In this document: positions 38,763 through 49,850 of the stretch, piece after piece | How the letters are laid out: each line of letters begins with the position of its first letter | Position numbering within the stretch: the first letter of the stretch is position 1 | Origin: Corallium rubrum | Taxonomy: Eukaryota; Cnidaria; Anthozoa; Scleralcyonacea; Coralliidae | Length of the DNA: 64,000 nucleotides | Direction of reading: 5' to 3' | Assembly (NCBI GenBank): GCA_964035015.1 | Contig: OZ036013.1 | Location: 11,225,266 to 11,289,265, forward strand | Notes under the pieces: generated by a model | Told to the model about the DNA's origin: nothing | Database searches by the model: none | What the model saw: the letters and a program-made list of their open reading frames with translations, nothing else | Program-made: the position numbers and the translations under genes

Positions 38763-38835
38763 AACACTTTGACTTTGTCTTCGTAATTTCAATTCAAGTC
38801 ATTCAACTAAACAAATACACCAGACTCAACACTAA

Positions 38836-38945
38836 GACTGCGTTTACACTAGAGCAAAAGTATCCGGATTCACATTGTTTTTCATCCTCATGGGAATATC
38901 AAACAATGTGAATCCGGAAACTTTTGCTCTAGTGTAAACGGGGTC
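38836..38945. mobile_element. 110-bp hairpin MITE with TAA target duplication
   Basis: GACTGCGTTTACACTAGAGC is mirrored by GCTCTAGTGTAAACGGGGTC, with 45-bp arms. TAA is found on both sides (38833-38835 and 38946-38948). The size, terminal GAC...GTC and TWA duplication suit PIF/Harbinger. Confidence 0.8.
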
Positions 38946-39129
38946 TAAGAACAGCTTTAAATTTCTCCAAGTGTTTTTCAGACCTTTGAAGATATGTATA
39001 GAAATTCTTTCTTTCAGAAAATGGACTATTTCGTACCAAACAAGCTCGAAACAAGCTCTTGTTTTCAAAATGCCCGAAGAGTCCAAAGTTCTTGATCTGA
39101 TGCAATAATGAACGACGAACAACGCATGA

Positions 39130-39375
39130 TTAAAGCGACGTCAGAGGGAAACATTGCAATGTTTCCCTCGGCAGAAAGAAACATTGAGTTTGTTGAACAA
39201 CACGTGACCATGATTTGACCAATAGGATTTCATTATTGGCAAACGAAAGTCTTTGGTATATAACAATTAGTTTTGTTTTCCCGAGAGTCTTGATATTTCC
39301 CGAGACGAAGTCGAGGGAAATATCGAGACTCGAGGGAAAACAAAACTAACTGTTTCCCGAGGGATCAGACATTAA
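39130..39375. mobile_element. Fold-back element with CGAGGGAAAA
   Basis: GTTTTGTTTTCCCGAGAGTC and TTGATATTTCCCGAGACG are mirrored around 39307. The left part (39140-39250) has outer GGGAAACATTG copies. Non-coding. Confidence 0.7.
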
Positions 39376-39639
39376 GTGTTTTGTTATATAGCTTGAGTTT
39401 CGCTGAATAATTTCGACGTTTATCAAGGGAAAGTACACGAAAGACAAACGCTAAGACTTACCAAAACATTTCGCCTGGCTCCGTAATTTCACTTCAACCA
39501 AACAAATATGAGTCTCACAACAAAAGAACAGCAATACCTTTCTCCAGTTAATCTTCACACATGCTTTGAAGGCCTATAAATATTCTTTTTTTCGTAGCAA
39601 ACAAGCTTTTGTTTATAGGATGCCGTGAAGAGTTCAAAG

Positions 39640-39722
39640 TTCTAGCGGGCAAGTGGGCAACAATTGAAAACTTATTGACCGAGCAGGCAATAAGTTCTCA
39701 ATTATTGCCCACTCGGTAGATT
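39640..39722. mobile_element. Short fold-back (GGGCAAGTGGGCAACAATTG)
   Basis: GGGCAACAATTGAAAACTTATTG is mirrored as CAATAAGTTCTCAATTATTGCCC. The right end lies at about 39718. The neighbouring 39376-39640 and 39723-39980 hold no recognisable gene. Confidence 0.65.
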
Positions 39723-40020
39723 GAAATTTAGCTAAGGTCATGTGACCACAAACCAACCAATGACAGTCATCGTTGCATCCAGTGAATAGCTATATAACAA
39801 CACTTACACGTCACACTGTATAATGACTTGTTGGAAAAACATGTCTTTTCTTGCAATAATTCAAATAAATCAATAAACATATTTCAAATAATATCTTGTT
39901 ATAACCATGTCAAGTGATAAGTTATAGTAACTTGTAGTAATGTGTAAATACTCTTTCTATTGTAATTAATATTAAATTTTTGGACTTTCCAACCTCCATC
40001 GCAGGCAACGCTGTGGACTC

Positions 40021-40145
40021 TTTTGGGTGGAGTGGGCAAACTTGGGTGGAGTGGGCAACCTCGGGTGGAGCTCGAGTGGGCAATCTTGGGTGGAGTGGGC
40101 AACCTCGGGTGGAGTGGGCAATCTTGGGTGGAGTGGGCAAGGGGG
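40021..40145. repeat. Short tandem GGGTGGAGTGGGCAA
   Basis: Six to seven units of about 21 bp, 'ttgggtggagtgggcaacctc' with variants. Open frames across it on both strands are artefacts. Confidence 0.85.
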
Positions 40146-40313
40146 GTGTCACATTGTCCACAGATTGCACAGAAGTTTTTTGTCGCATTTGAGGCAATAG
40201 TAATTTCTAGTAATACTGCTATATAAAATACGAGGTTGGCTTTGAGATATTGCGGTGCCCTGAAAGTTGGCTTGCGGGCGCAGCTAACTTTGAAACGTTT
40301 TATATTCCGTGCG

Positions 40314-40587
40314 TGCGTTCGTTCGTTCGTTCGTTCGTTCGTTCGTTCGTTCGTTCGTTCGTTCGTTCGTTCGTTCGTTCGTTCGTTCGTTCGTTCGTTC
40401 GTTCGTTCGTTCGTTCGTTCGTTCGTTCGTTCGTTCGTTCGTTCGTTCGTTCGTTCGTTCGTTCGTTCGTTCGTTCGTTCGTTCGTTCGTTCGTTCGTTC
40501 GTTCGTTCGTTCGTTCGTTCGTTCGTTCGTTCGTTCGTTCGTTCGTTCGTTCGTTCGTTCGTTCGTTCGTTCGTTCGTTCGTTCGTT
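40314..40587. repeat. (GTTC)n microsatellite
   Basis: About 68 perfect units of TTCG/GTTC. The same tetranucleotide forms a tract at 63749-63890. Confidence 0.98.
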
Positions 40588-40659
40588 GACGCGACATTTT
40601 TAACGCGATATTTTGAACGCCACAGGGCGGTTAAATTTTTGTTTCCGATAAGTGAGCAA

Positions 40660-40850
40660 TCTCGTTCCCAGAGCCCACGTTCCCCGGGATAATCCGTTGA
40701 CGCCATGACATGATTCTTGTTATCTGGAAGAAGAGTTATATAGAGTTCACTGTGTTCATCAGCCAATGAAATGTCGATGTGAAACGGATTATCCCAGAGT
40801 CTCTCGTTTCCCGGGTGGGGAACGTACATGGGAACCATAGATGGGAACGT
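40660..40850. mobile_element. MITE copy, family of 11.84-12.01 kb
   Basis: GTTCCCAGAGCCCACGTTCC on the left opposes CGTTTCCCGGGTGGGGAACG on the right. The inside matches 11850-11960 almost base for base. Confidence 0.75.
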
Positions 40851-40946
40851 AGTGAGAAGCGCAAACGAGCAAGCGCTGACAGGTCAGCGGAATCATTAAC
40901 ATTCGCAAATTACGCGCATGCGCAATAGCCGTGACACCTTCATTGA

Positions 40947-41846
40947 GGTCGGCGTTAGATCATATTGAACAACCTCGTACCCAGGGCCATTTGTAGGGAA
41001 CTGGGCCAAGATGGTGGGAACAAATGGCCCTGGTGGAGGCCCGGCTATCTCAGCCTCTGATTGGTCAAGAGCTTATGGCGTAAATCAGACGGTTTGATTT
41101 TGTTTTGTTTTTTAAAAAATTGTATTTTGACCTTGTCAGTTGTTCCCACACACGGCACGGGAAATTATATTTTAAACCATGCAATAATTAGGTGTAATTA
41201 TGCGCATTTTGGGGCTAGCCTCCACCAGGGCCATTTGTTCCCGCCATTTTGTTTTATTCGCCATCTTGGCCCAGTTCTCTACAAATGGCCCTGGGTACGA
41301 GGTTGCATATTGAACTAACGTACAGTGACGTCACAACTTGGAACTTTAAAAATGGATTGGCGTGCGTGTATTAAAAGCGAAGGGCAGTATAGTTTCAAGA
41401 TAAACGTCCACGTGTCTTCTTTGACGACTTTCGCTGTTTCATGCAAAAACTAACAAACAAATCGAGTATATAACAAGATAAAACATTGAGTTCTCACCCA
41501 TCCTCACGAACGGCGCAGACGGACTCCAGATGAGAGAGAATCGGGATATTGATTATTGTTTTTTATATGAATCGTGACTTAAAACAAGTGTTTTACCTGA
41601 CATCCCTTTTTTATAAATAGCAGTAGAAAGTTGTGCACATTTTGCATTGACCTAATCACCGTCTCACCACGAGTTTTGCCTGCTGACATTTCGCTCATAA
41701 GGTCATTTGCATCTTTATTATAAATACATACTTAATATGAATTATTTATCGCAATTTCCCGATTTTTCCCGCAATTACATCACTGCCCGGGTATAGCACA
41801 GTTGTGACGTCACTGTACGTTAACTCAATATGATCTAACGCCGACC
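40947..41846. mobile_element. Mutator-like TIR element (outer) with 9-bp target duplication
   Basis: GGTCGGCGTTAGATCATATTGAA...GTACAGTGACGTCAC is inverted at the right end (GTGACGTCACTGTACG...TATGATCTAACGCCGACC). CTTCATTGA is present on both sides (40938-40946 and 41847-41855), a 9-bp duplication typical of MULEs. No transposase frame. It is interrupted in its left TIR by the 40980-41305 element. Confidence 0.88.
40980..41305. mobile_element. Mutator-like MITE (inner), CAACCTCGTACCCAGGG family
   Basis: The ends CAACCTCGTACCCAGGGCCA and TGGCCCTGGGTACGAGGTTG are inverted for about 90 bp. CATATTGAA is duplicated at 40971-40979 and 41306-41314 (9 bp). Family members or pieces are at 13388, 15220 and 53435-53917. 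Confidence 0.9.
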
Positions 41847-42088
41847 CTTCATTGAATCATTTCTCAACTGGTTGCGTCATATACTCCTAGATTTACTCAT
41901 TTCACTGATTGCAGGCTAGTCCGTATACTGATCGAATAATTCCACAGCTGCTTGAATCATTTCACAACTAGTTGAGTCATTTTATTGATTTGAATCATTT
42001 GTATTTTTGTTAGTTGGCTTCCGAAATCCAAAGCGATCCCCGAACTTTAACGCCATCATCGGAAAAGGTTCCAACGAAGGACACAAGT

Positions 42089-45000
42089 ATGGCTGCTTTC
42101 ACTGAATGGGAAAAAGGTAGGAATAAAGATATAAACGACCTGCTCGAAAATGCAGAATCGCGTGGTCGTACCATGCTCGAACAAATCACTTCGTCCCCAA
42201 GTTGTAATCCTACAAGTCTGACGTCGACCTTCAATCATTGACAAAATTAGTTGAAACGACTTGAGTGAATCATGCCATGTTAATTGCTAGGCCTCTTTTT
42301 TGCATGAATTGCTATCCCCCCGTCCCCCCTTTTCAATGTTGATACTCTGAACATTTAAATGTAATGGCAGGTGACTGAGTGCAAATTGCAAACGTTTTGA
42401 GTCCACGTACAACATTGAAGTGGGGGGAAGGGGGAACATGAAACCATTTCATGTTAGCGATGTTTCAGGAATTATGTCAATGATTGTCTGAGAACAAATT
42501 GGACGCAAACGCAACAGATTTAATTCATAAAAATCCATTTTCTCTGATGGATTGACCATTAATGTTTTAAAATATGCTAAAGAAGAATATGTGGTTAGTT
42601 TATATGCATATTATATTGTCGAACGGGATTACAATAATTTTTTTGTAAGCATTTGAAGTTAAAGTTTTATGCGATGAGCAAGCGATTAATTACAGTTGTA
42701 GCCATTTAAAAGAAGTTGCGTATGCCACGGCTCACAGGCATAATGACCTATGTGACAAAACAAGTCGAAGAAGCCACTCTAGTTAAGAAATTACCAAGTC
42801 ATTTAGAAAAAGATTAGTAGTTTGATAAAGGAACTCTCGTTCTATTGAATTTCTATAGAACCGTGGCGAAGTCGAGTGGCGGCATGTGCCGCTGGTTGCT
42901 CAATTACTTTGAATGATCATTTTTCGCGAAAGAACATAGTGGAATTAGTGTGGCAGCATAACAGGAATTATTCGTAAATAAAATTTAAGCGTCAGGAATA
43001 ACATGGAATTTAGGCGGTTTCTGCAGTCGATCGTATACGATTACGTTCAACCGGAGAAATGAGCCCGACATGTCTTGTTTTTTGAACAAATCTCCCAGGG
43101 GGTCTATCGCAACATGGCGCCTTGCTGCTTAGCATTCGCTATATTGGACAAATAAATAGTGTTATAGAATTATTTCCAGTGAAATGAACTGTTTATAGTA
43201 ATTTCTTAGCTACATCGTTTTATATCAATTCAGTTTACCATATCAATTCTGTATTTTGCCACACTTTACCACACTTTACCACACTTTACCATGCTTATGT
43301 TAATAAATTAGATTATGATTCTTTTATATATGCAGATTGTGGTAAAGTGTACTAAATTTTAGTGTAAGTATATGGTAAAGTGTGATCAAATGCAACAATT
43401 ATGTCCACTTAATGCTTAAATAGAGCTAAAGTTTAAAAACATCTTTTGTAACGAATATTTCAGTTGAAATTGCACTGAATATTATGCGAAATTGGTGGTA
43501 AAGTGTGGTAAACTGAGCTTAATTTTAGCGGTCTCGTACACAGCAAAGTGCAATGATATCTTAGAAGTATATATGTGTTGTCAACTATTTGTCAACTATT
43601 TGTAATGATAAAAGTATAAGGAGAAATGTTTGGGTATCGATTATTTTTGTTGAAATCGAGCTGAACTCCTCGATTCATTGTTTATTTATGTTCCTTGCCA
43701 TATGAGCTCTTTTATAACACGGGTGCCAGTTGTAACTTGAGATGAATTCGAAGCCTTGGGTAATTATACTATTGACAAGTTTTTAATGAATGCAACTGGT
43801 GAAAGAATTTTTCCCCCTTGCTGTAAACAATTTGTTCTGTTCTTTTGGGCATTAACTTAAGACAATTTCTTCCCGACTTTTCTCTTTATATCAGCATGAA
43901 TGGTCAAATATTTTAGTGATTTGCGCAAGTGCAGGGTATACATTATCCTTCATGATAGGTCTGCAATAAAGTTATCGGCAGATTTTAATTTTACGTGTAG
44001 GTTTTGTGTCAGAATTATAAATTCATCATGGAAATACAGAGAGCGTGCGCAGCTTTTAAGCCGACAATAATTTTGAACCTGATTTCCGCGTAGTGACAGT
44101 TAACATTAGGACGTCATGGTGACATCATGTAATTAACATTTAAAATTATCGTTTGTTGTTAGCGATCAATATATGTGTTAAATGTATGTGAGATCACTTT
44201 GCGCAGTCGTGGGTAAAATATGCCGTTTCTCTGCAACGAAAAATGTACGGAGAATTATTAACGTAAATTCAGACAATCATTGACAAAATTAGTTGAAACG
44301 ACTTGAGTGAATCATGCCATGTTAATTGCTAGGCCTCTTTTTTGCATGAATTGCTATCCCCCCGTCCCCCCTTTTCAATGTTGATACTCTGAACATTTAA
44401 ATGTAATGGCAGGTGACTGAGTGCAAATTGCAAACGTTTTGAGTCCACGTACAACATTGAAGTGGGGGGAAGGGGGAACATGAAACCATTTCATGTTAGC
44501 GATGTTTCAAGAATTATGTCAATGATTGTTGGCTCATGAATTGCGATATTTGGTATTTGATCTGTGTTCAGTGCTCGACTGGCTATGTCATCTTATCTAT
44601 TTCCATTTTAATAACAATGGCGAGCCTGATGATTCTGTGAAGACAAAAAATGTCAAGTTTCCTCATAAAGACAATCTGAAAAAATCAGATTTTCCAGGGC
44701 AAGAGGACAATTTTAGACGACAGAGAGAAGGATTTGCTCGATATTTTTACAATCTCATTTTCGATATTCCATTTGGACCCATGGACGAACCGACCCATAA
44801 CCGTTGTAATGATTTTGAAGAGCTTATTCTAAGTCGACAGCGCATAACTGAGGTTGATGCTGCTGGGGATGTGATAGAAAATCAGGAAGCTAAATTTAGG
44901 AGAAACATGCATGCTGATTGGTTTAACTTACTTTGTTCTCTACGCAACTACTCTACTCATCGTGGTTTAGTTCGTGCGGTTACTGTCCGAGATGCTTGGT

Positions 45001-45248
45001 TGAATGAGAATCAGACTACAGGAGAACATGAAATTACTAGTAATGAACCCAGGAATGGTCCAGAGTGGTGGTCAACTATAATTCCCCCTGGTTGGTTGGT
45101 TTTAGATCCTTCACTGTTGCCATGGCCAATGCCATTAAAGATAGTCACGAAGAGACTTATACAATTTGTGAGAGATACCAGAAGTGAGCTGATAAGAATG
45201 GCTTTTCCCAGTGAAAATCAACTGGATTATGCATATGATGCGTTATAA
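42089..45248 (+). pseudogene. HEPN-like ORF split by a 2.3-kb insertion
   Basis: The first part (ATG 42089 in a good context, CAAGTATGGC) is open to 42230. The second part (44530-45248) is open for 239 codons to TAA. Removing 42231-44529 joins them in frame (ACC-T/TG-GCT) into 286 aa. Visible features: a helical N-terminus (WEKGRNKDINDLLENAES), a hydrophobic 'YLVFDLCSVLDWLCHLIYFHF' helix, and 'LRNYSTHRGL', an R-x4-H motif like that of HEPN RNases, with a W-rich C-terminal half. I do not know the family; HEPN is inferred from the motif. In-frame TGA at 42239 truncates the unspliced product, so it is called disrupted unless the insert is removed by splicing. Confidence 0.55.
42232..44528. mobile_element. 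2.3-kb insertion flanked by near-identical 256-bp repeats
   Basis: 42232-42487 and 44274-44529 are the same 256 bp with one difference seen (G/A at 42470/44512). Each copy begins CAATCATTGACA and ends TGTCAATGATTG, so each has 12-bp inverted ends. TT flanks both sides of the whole. The 1.8 kb between them has no long frame, but a repeat of 'accacactttacc' at 43259-43292. It may be two MITEs bracketing host DNA, or one element with terminal duplications. Confidence 0.75.
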
Positions 45249-45688
45249 AGGAACGAAATTTCATCCATTGTAGCTTCATTACTCGTACCAACGTACTAAG
45301 GATTTTCAAACAGTTATTTTGTAATAACGTACCCATCGATATTGCCTAAATATATACTGCTGTGATAAAGAAATAGCAGGATACTTTAGGAGTGATGTAA
45401 AAGTAGTAGACTTCTAGGGTGATGAAGAAGTAATACACATTAAGCATTGTGAAGTAGTAGTTCACTTTAGGGGTGATCAGTGATGGATTTATAGGGTGTG
45501 TGTGGGGGGGGGGGGGGGAGGGGGGCACCCCCCTGGCCTTGGCCAAGTGGGGTACCAATTACCTTGTCAAATCCAAGTACAATAAAGGATGCATTAATTC
45601 AATGTCCGTGTAAACTTCATCTATAGGACCTATTAGGTATCATAGCTATCTGCTATCATATGATTCATAGATATATGATTCATAGATA
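45249..45688. other. Downstream region of the split ORF
   Basis: 440 bp with no gene. Imperfect 'gtgatgaagaagtaata' repeats at 45370-45480 recur at 46240-46300, and a poly-G run is at 45506-45517. Confidence 0.4.
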
Positions 45689-46020
45689 TACAGGGTGTAT
45701 AAAAAAAAAGGCTACCCTTAGAAAATATAATTAACATTCTTTTCAAATAACCTATTGTATATTGACAGCCCTGGACACCTCTGAAGTCACGGATGCGTAA
45801 AAAACAAATGGTCGTATACACCTGGGAAATTACGATAACTTCTAAACGTATGAAGGAGCATACACTTCAAGTTATCTTAATTTCCCAGGTGTATAAAACC
45901 ATTTGTTTTTACGCATCCGTGACTTCAGAGGTGTCTAGGGCTGTCAATATACAATAGGTTATTTGAAAAGAATGTTAATTATATTTTCTAAGGGTAGCCT
46001 TTTTTTTGATACACCCTGTA
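45689..46020. mobile_element. Palindromic MITE with TACAGGGTGTAT ends
   Basis: TACAGGGTGTAT at the left and ATACACCCTGTA at the right. The 165-bp arms are almost perfectly complementary around 45856. TA-flanked ends of this form suit the Tc1/mariner group. Confidence 0.9.
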
Positions 46021-46740
46021 TGGTGCATATATTAGCTATCATATGATTCATAGGTATTAATGGGTATAAAAAACTATTTCTGGTGGGCTTCACCCCCTAC
46101 CCCCCACCACCACCACCACTAAGACCCCTGCTGTAGCTCCCTCAGTGGCACTCCACCCTGCCTCGGTTGTGTCCCACACCAGGCCTGATCTCACTTCCCT
46201 CGCTCAGCACCCCCCTATAGATCAAGCTGGATCCATCACTGGGGGTGATGAAGAAGTAATATGCATTATGGGTGGTGAGAACTAGTACACATTATGGGTG
46301 GTGAAGGAGTACTAGTACAAACTATTATAACTGAAATGTATTAGTTATGGTAATGTATTAGTTGTAGTAACATCATCAGCTTTGACGGTATATAATGCTA
46401 TAATATCTTATTTTTTAACATAAGTTCAGAGGTGGATCCAGGTTTGTAAAATGGATTGGGGGTGGGTGGAAGGTGGCCGAAGACAGAGCCCAAGTCTTCT
46501 AGGTATGTCTTTGGGAATTTTTTAGGTTATGAAATAGCATTTTCAGTGCAACATTTGGGCACTCAGACTCAGCAACTGAAAAAGTTATATATTTGGATTA
46601 CTTGTACTTTATATTACAATTCACAATACAGTAAACTATAAGCATTCTAGCCACCCAAGCCATCTCCCCTAAATCCACCTCTGAACTTAGTACAAACAGT
46701 ATACACTACTGAGCTAAGTTAATAACAGTCCCTTAGTACA
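46021..46740. other. Non-coding stretch
   Basis: No gene recognised. Contains a 'GAGGTGGATCCAGGTTTGTA' segment at 46430 answered by 'AAATCCACCTCTGAACTTA' at 46670, so 46425-46690 may be a diverged inverted-repeat element. Confidence 0.4.
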
Positions 46741-46744
46741 ACTA

Positions 46745-47922
46745 CAATCCTGGATAAAATTGTTGGGACACTTTGCCTATTTTGACGATTGTCGCAAAGT
46801 GTCCCAAGCACTTTTGTCCAGGATTGTCAGAAAATCGCGAATTAGACAAAATCGAAGAAAAAAACAATTTCAATGAGCTTCTCGTGCGGGTGGTACCAGT
46901 GCGGGTGGTACTCTGCAGAGACTCTGTTCCAGTGATCCCTTCCCCATTGAGGGGGTAAGGGGGAGCAGAGACGGGGGCTCTCTTATTAAACTATATCATT
47001 AATTGCAATGTTACAAAGTTAAAAACCTGTGTTTTATTGAAAATTCATAAATTCATCATTTTCAGACAGTCCTGGACAAAATTGTTGGGACACTGCCTAT
47101 TTTGACGATTGTCGCAAAATCACAGATTCACATCACAGATTCACAGTACTACATAACAGCTTAGCTAACTACAGACTTGACATCTACTACTATGCGCTTT
47201 CTATAACTCTTCAAAAGGCTGCCTACAAGTTCTAATTAAACTATACAACTTAACTCACAATTATAACAAAACTCTACGTATATATACTTAGAACTGAAAT
47301 AACCCTATCAGCCTTTCAAAGTCATGTAATTAGTGTTAATAAGTCCTCAACCAAATCAGTCAAATCAACTAAAACTATACTATAATCTATATCAGGCAGT
47401 CTATAAACACTAAACAAAACAATTAGTCCACAAATCAAGGTATTCCCGTACAGTTCTTGTAGTTGTTCGCGTTCAGATCCCAAACCAAAGTTTGTAACAT
47501 CTTCCTTTGCGTGGTCATGCATGATGCATCCAGTTATGCATTCATGATTTCTCATCACATATCTCACAGCTCACAAAGACGTTATTACTCCTGATTCACT
47601 CGCTGACACAGATGCAGAAACCGACAAGCCTTTCTTGAACAAATACACAAGTACAATGTCACAATGTACAATTCTTCAAAATTAAAACAAAGTTACGCAA
47701 CATAAACTGAAAACTTCTTCTGAGATACGGACTACCACGGCACGCACAAATCCGCCAACTCCTCGTCGATAACGCAAGTTCTCTCAAAGAACTTAAAACA
47801 TCTTGACTCTCCATCAAGTTCTCGTACTCGAGTTCCACGAACTCGAACAACTGCCGTCTTCTCTAGTCCCACTTTTTGGTCAAACTCAACTTCTTTTTCC
47901 CCCCCGTCCAGGATTGTAGATA
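46745..47922. mobile_element. Tc1-like element remnant, TIR with CAATCCTGGACAAAA
   Basis: ACAATCCTGGATAAAATTG at 46746, CTTTTGTCCAGGATTGT at 46812-46828, TCCTGGACAAAATTGTTGGG at 47072 and TCCAGGATTGTAG at 47908-47920 are ends of one family in both orientations. The body (47320-47870) has two short minus-strand open frames but nothing I recognise. Confidence 0.65.
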
Positions 47923-48770
47923 AACTTTCATTAAAACATTGGTTAAAGTAAAGTAAGAACTAAGAAACATTATAGGTACTTAGTTAAGGTATATTTAGAT
48001 AATGTAACTGCACTAGGTAAACATGTTTAATATGACATTTTGACCATATGATGGATTTTTCAATTTTTTAATTATTTGAAACATTACACTTAGAACAGTT
48101 TAAAGATTTTTTGTATTTTTTAGAATTTGTAGTTAATGTTATGTGAACTAGAAATAAATGTAGAGTTGTGCTAATGGTTTGATTTTAAAATGATCTAAAC
48201 CCCAGGCTGCGCATAGTGAAGGAATTTTCTGGTTTTGGACAAATAAAATGTCGTCGATATGCAGGGCATAAATCTGTTTTATCATTCTCCGCTCGTGGGA
48301 CTGGTGTAAGACTGAGAGAAAAAACTGGAAATTGAATTAAAATCATTGGGCTAGTACAATGTTGTTTTCAGCTGGTTGTCATGTACAAGCTCAAATATCA
48401 TTTAAATTCAATGCAACTAATCTGTGATTTAAATTAGTTGTCAAGCCTGATAAAATTTCCCGATTTTTGTTTTCTAAAGTATACAAATACGATAGAGCAT
48501 AGAGTTCGGGAGTATGCTGAAAAGTATGTTTGGAAGGCTTGTGCCACAATTTTTTATGGTGTTATAGCTATTTATAAATAGTAATTTATAACCTGTTTCT
48601 TTGCCTATTTGCAGGTAGCTGACCCACAAATTGGGTCAGCACCTGCACACAGGCTAAAATTACATATTAATTTATTTGTTTACTTTGTGTTTATTGGCTT
48701 ACATGTGTTCACGTGATTCCCATTGTAGCTCTGCTATAAATACGCGTGACCACATGTGAGTTGTTTACTA
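47923..48770. other. Non-coding stretch
   Basis: A/T-rich, no ORF of note. At 48604-48655 a hairpin (GCCTATTTGCAGGT against ACCTGCACACAGGC) is a relative of the one at 15062. Confidence 0.5.
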
Positions 48771-48771
48771 A

Positions 48772-48815
48772 TTTCTCCTGACGAAGGGCCTTCGCTCGAA
48801 ACGTCGAGAAGATTT
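48772..48815 (+). ncRNA. Isolated hammerhead-like motif
   Basis: TTTCTC, CTGACGA, AGGGCCTTCGCTC, GAAA, CGTC, GAGAAG. TTTCTC/GAGAAG can form a 6-bp stem I (the outermost pair G-U), different in sequence from the TACT/AGTA pair of the tandem units. The conserved core is unchanged. Stem II is poor and competes with the CGAAGGGCCTTCG hairpin. Confidence 0.4.
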
Positions 48816-48899
48816 TTCTCTTTTTTTTCAGGCCAACGTGACTTAACCCTGGTAATTTGGATTTCAACCGTGGCCGACGCTGTCCTAGAAGCTTTTATT

Positions 48900-49495
48900 T
48901 ATAACTAGGTTTTAGGAAAAACTCTGGGTCGCAAGCCAAGAAAGAGGCCACGCCTAACTGTTCCCAAAATTTGTACAGGATTTATCGGGGGGGGGGGGGG
49001 ATTCCCAAAAAGGGACTCTTCTAAGGGGGGTCTGAAGGCACGCCCCTGGAAATTTTTGAAATTTAGAGTCTCGGAAATGCCATTTCCTGCATTCTGAGGG
49101 GTGATTTTGAAGAACACTGAAAGTCAAAATGTCATAAAAACTAGTTAAAATATAACACATTTCTGACTGTTTCACTTTGTGTCAGAACTCATCAGCTTGT
49201 TCACTTTCAAATATAATATGGAAAATGTTGTGAGGAACTATAAAAAGATATTTCATTACCACATACTGTACATCTTATCAAAATAAAAACTATTTAACTA
49301 ATATGAAGATTTATCTATGCGTTTGTAACAAATGAAACTATTCAACTGACTTGCTTATCCATATACACATTTTATCCTGGGGCAAAAAGGGACTTTTACT
49401 GGGGGGGGGGGGGGGGTGTGTAAATTAATCCCCTGTGGGGGGCTCAAGCCTCCCCCCAGTTATAGTTAAGAGGCCCTGCAGACCCACATGTATTC
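48900..49495. other. Non-coding with shared repeat fragments
   Basis: 'AAATGTCATAAAAACTAGTT' at 49127 also occurs at 9042, and 'CCCCTGGAAATTTTTGAAAT' at 49044 has relatives at 36355 and 61240. Two poly-G runs. No gene. Confidence 0.5.
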
Positions 49496-49499
49496 ATCT

Positions 49500-49850
49500 C
49501 AACCACTCGCATGCTGGCAATCCGTGGTGAACGGATATTTCAGCAGGACAATGAACATGCCACACATCCAAGCCAGTTAGAGAATGGTTTAATAAAGAGA
49601 AAATCATTGTGGCACATGGGTTGGCCTGCACACTCTCCTGATCTCAATCCAATTGAGAATCTTTGTAATCAGATTAAGACCACCGTCAAAGCGCAAAATC
49701 CCACAAATCTTAAAGAACTATGGACTGCTGTAAATACTGCTTGGGAGGGATTCCCATTAGCTAGACTAACTACTTTAATAGACAGCATCACCAGCAGGTG
49801 TGCAGCTGTATTACTAAGTATTAAAGCTATATTTTCTGCGGGATTTCCAC
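49500..49850 (+). pseudogene. Tc1/mariner transposase C-terminal fragment
   Basis: Open frame with 'FQQDNEHATH', carrying the second catalytic Asp, then 'MGWPAHSPDLNPIENL', carrying the catalytic Glu, about 35 residues apart as in DD34/35E transposases. The N-terminal HTH and first Asp are absent, so it is a dead fragment. Sequence beyond about 49850 ('SAGFPHS...') no longer resembles the family. Confidence 0.88.

Noticed and set aside
40284..40838. 184-codon and similar frames across (GTTC)n (NERTNERT)
   Set aside because: Tetranucleotide repeat without stops; artefact.
42014..42088. Upstream extension of the HEPN-like ORF to an acceptor-like TTAG at 42010-42013
   Set aside because: Possible as an exon start, but ATG 42089 has a better context and no upstream exon was found. 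Left open.
47322..47850. Two minus-strand frames of 63-81 codons as a small gene
   Set aside because: They lie inside the Tc1-like remnant, have no recognisable domain and no joining splice sites that I could find.
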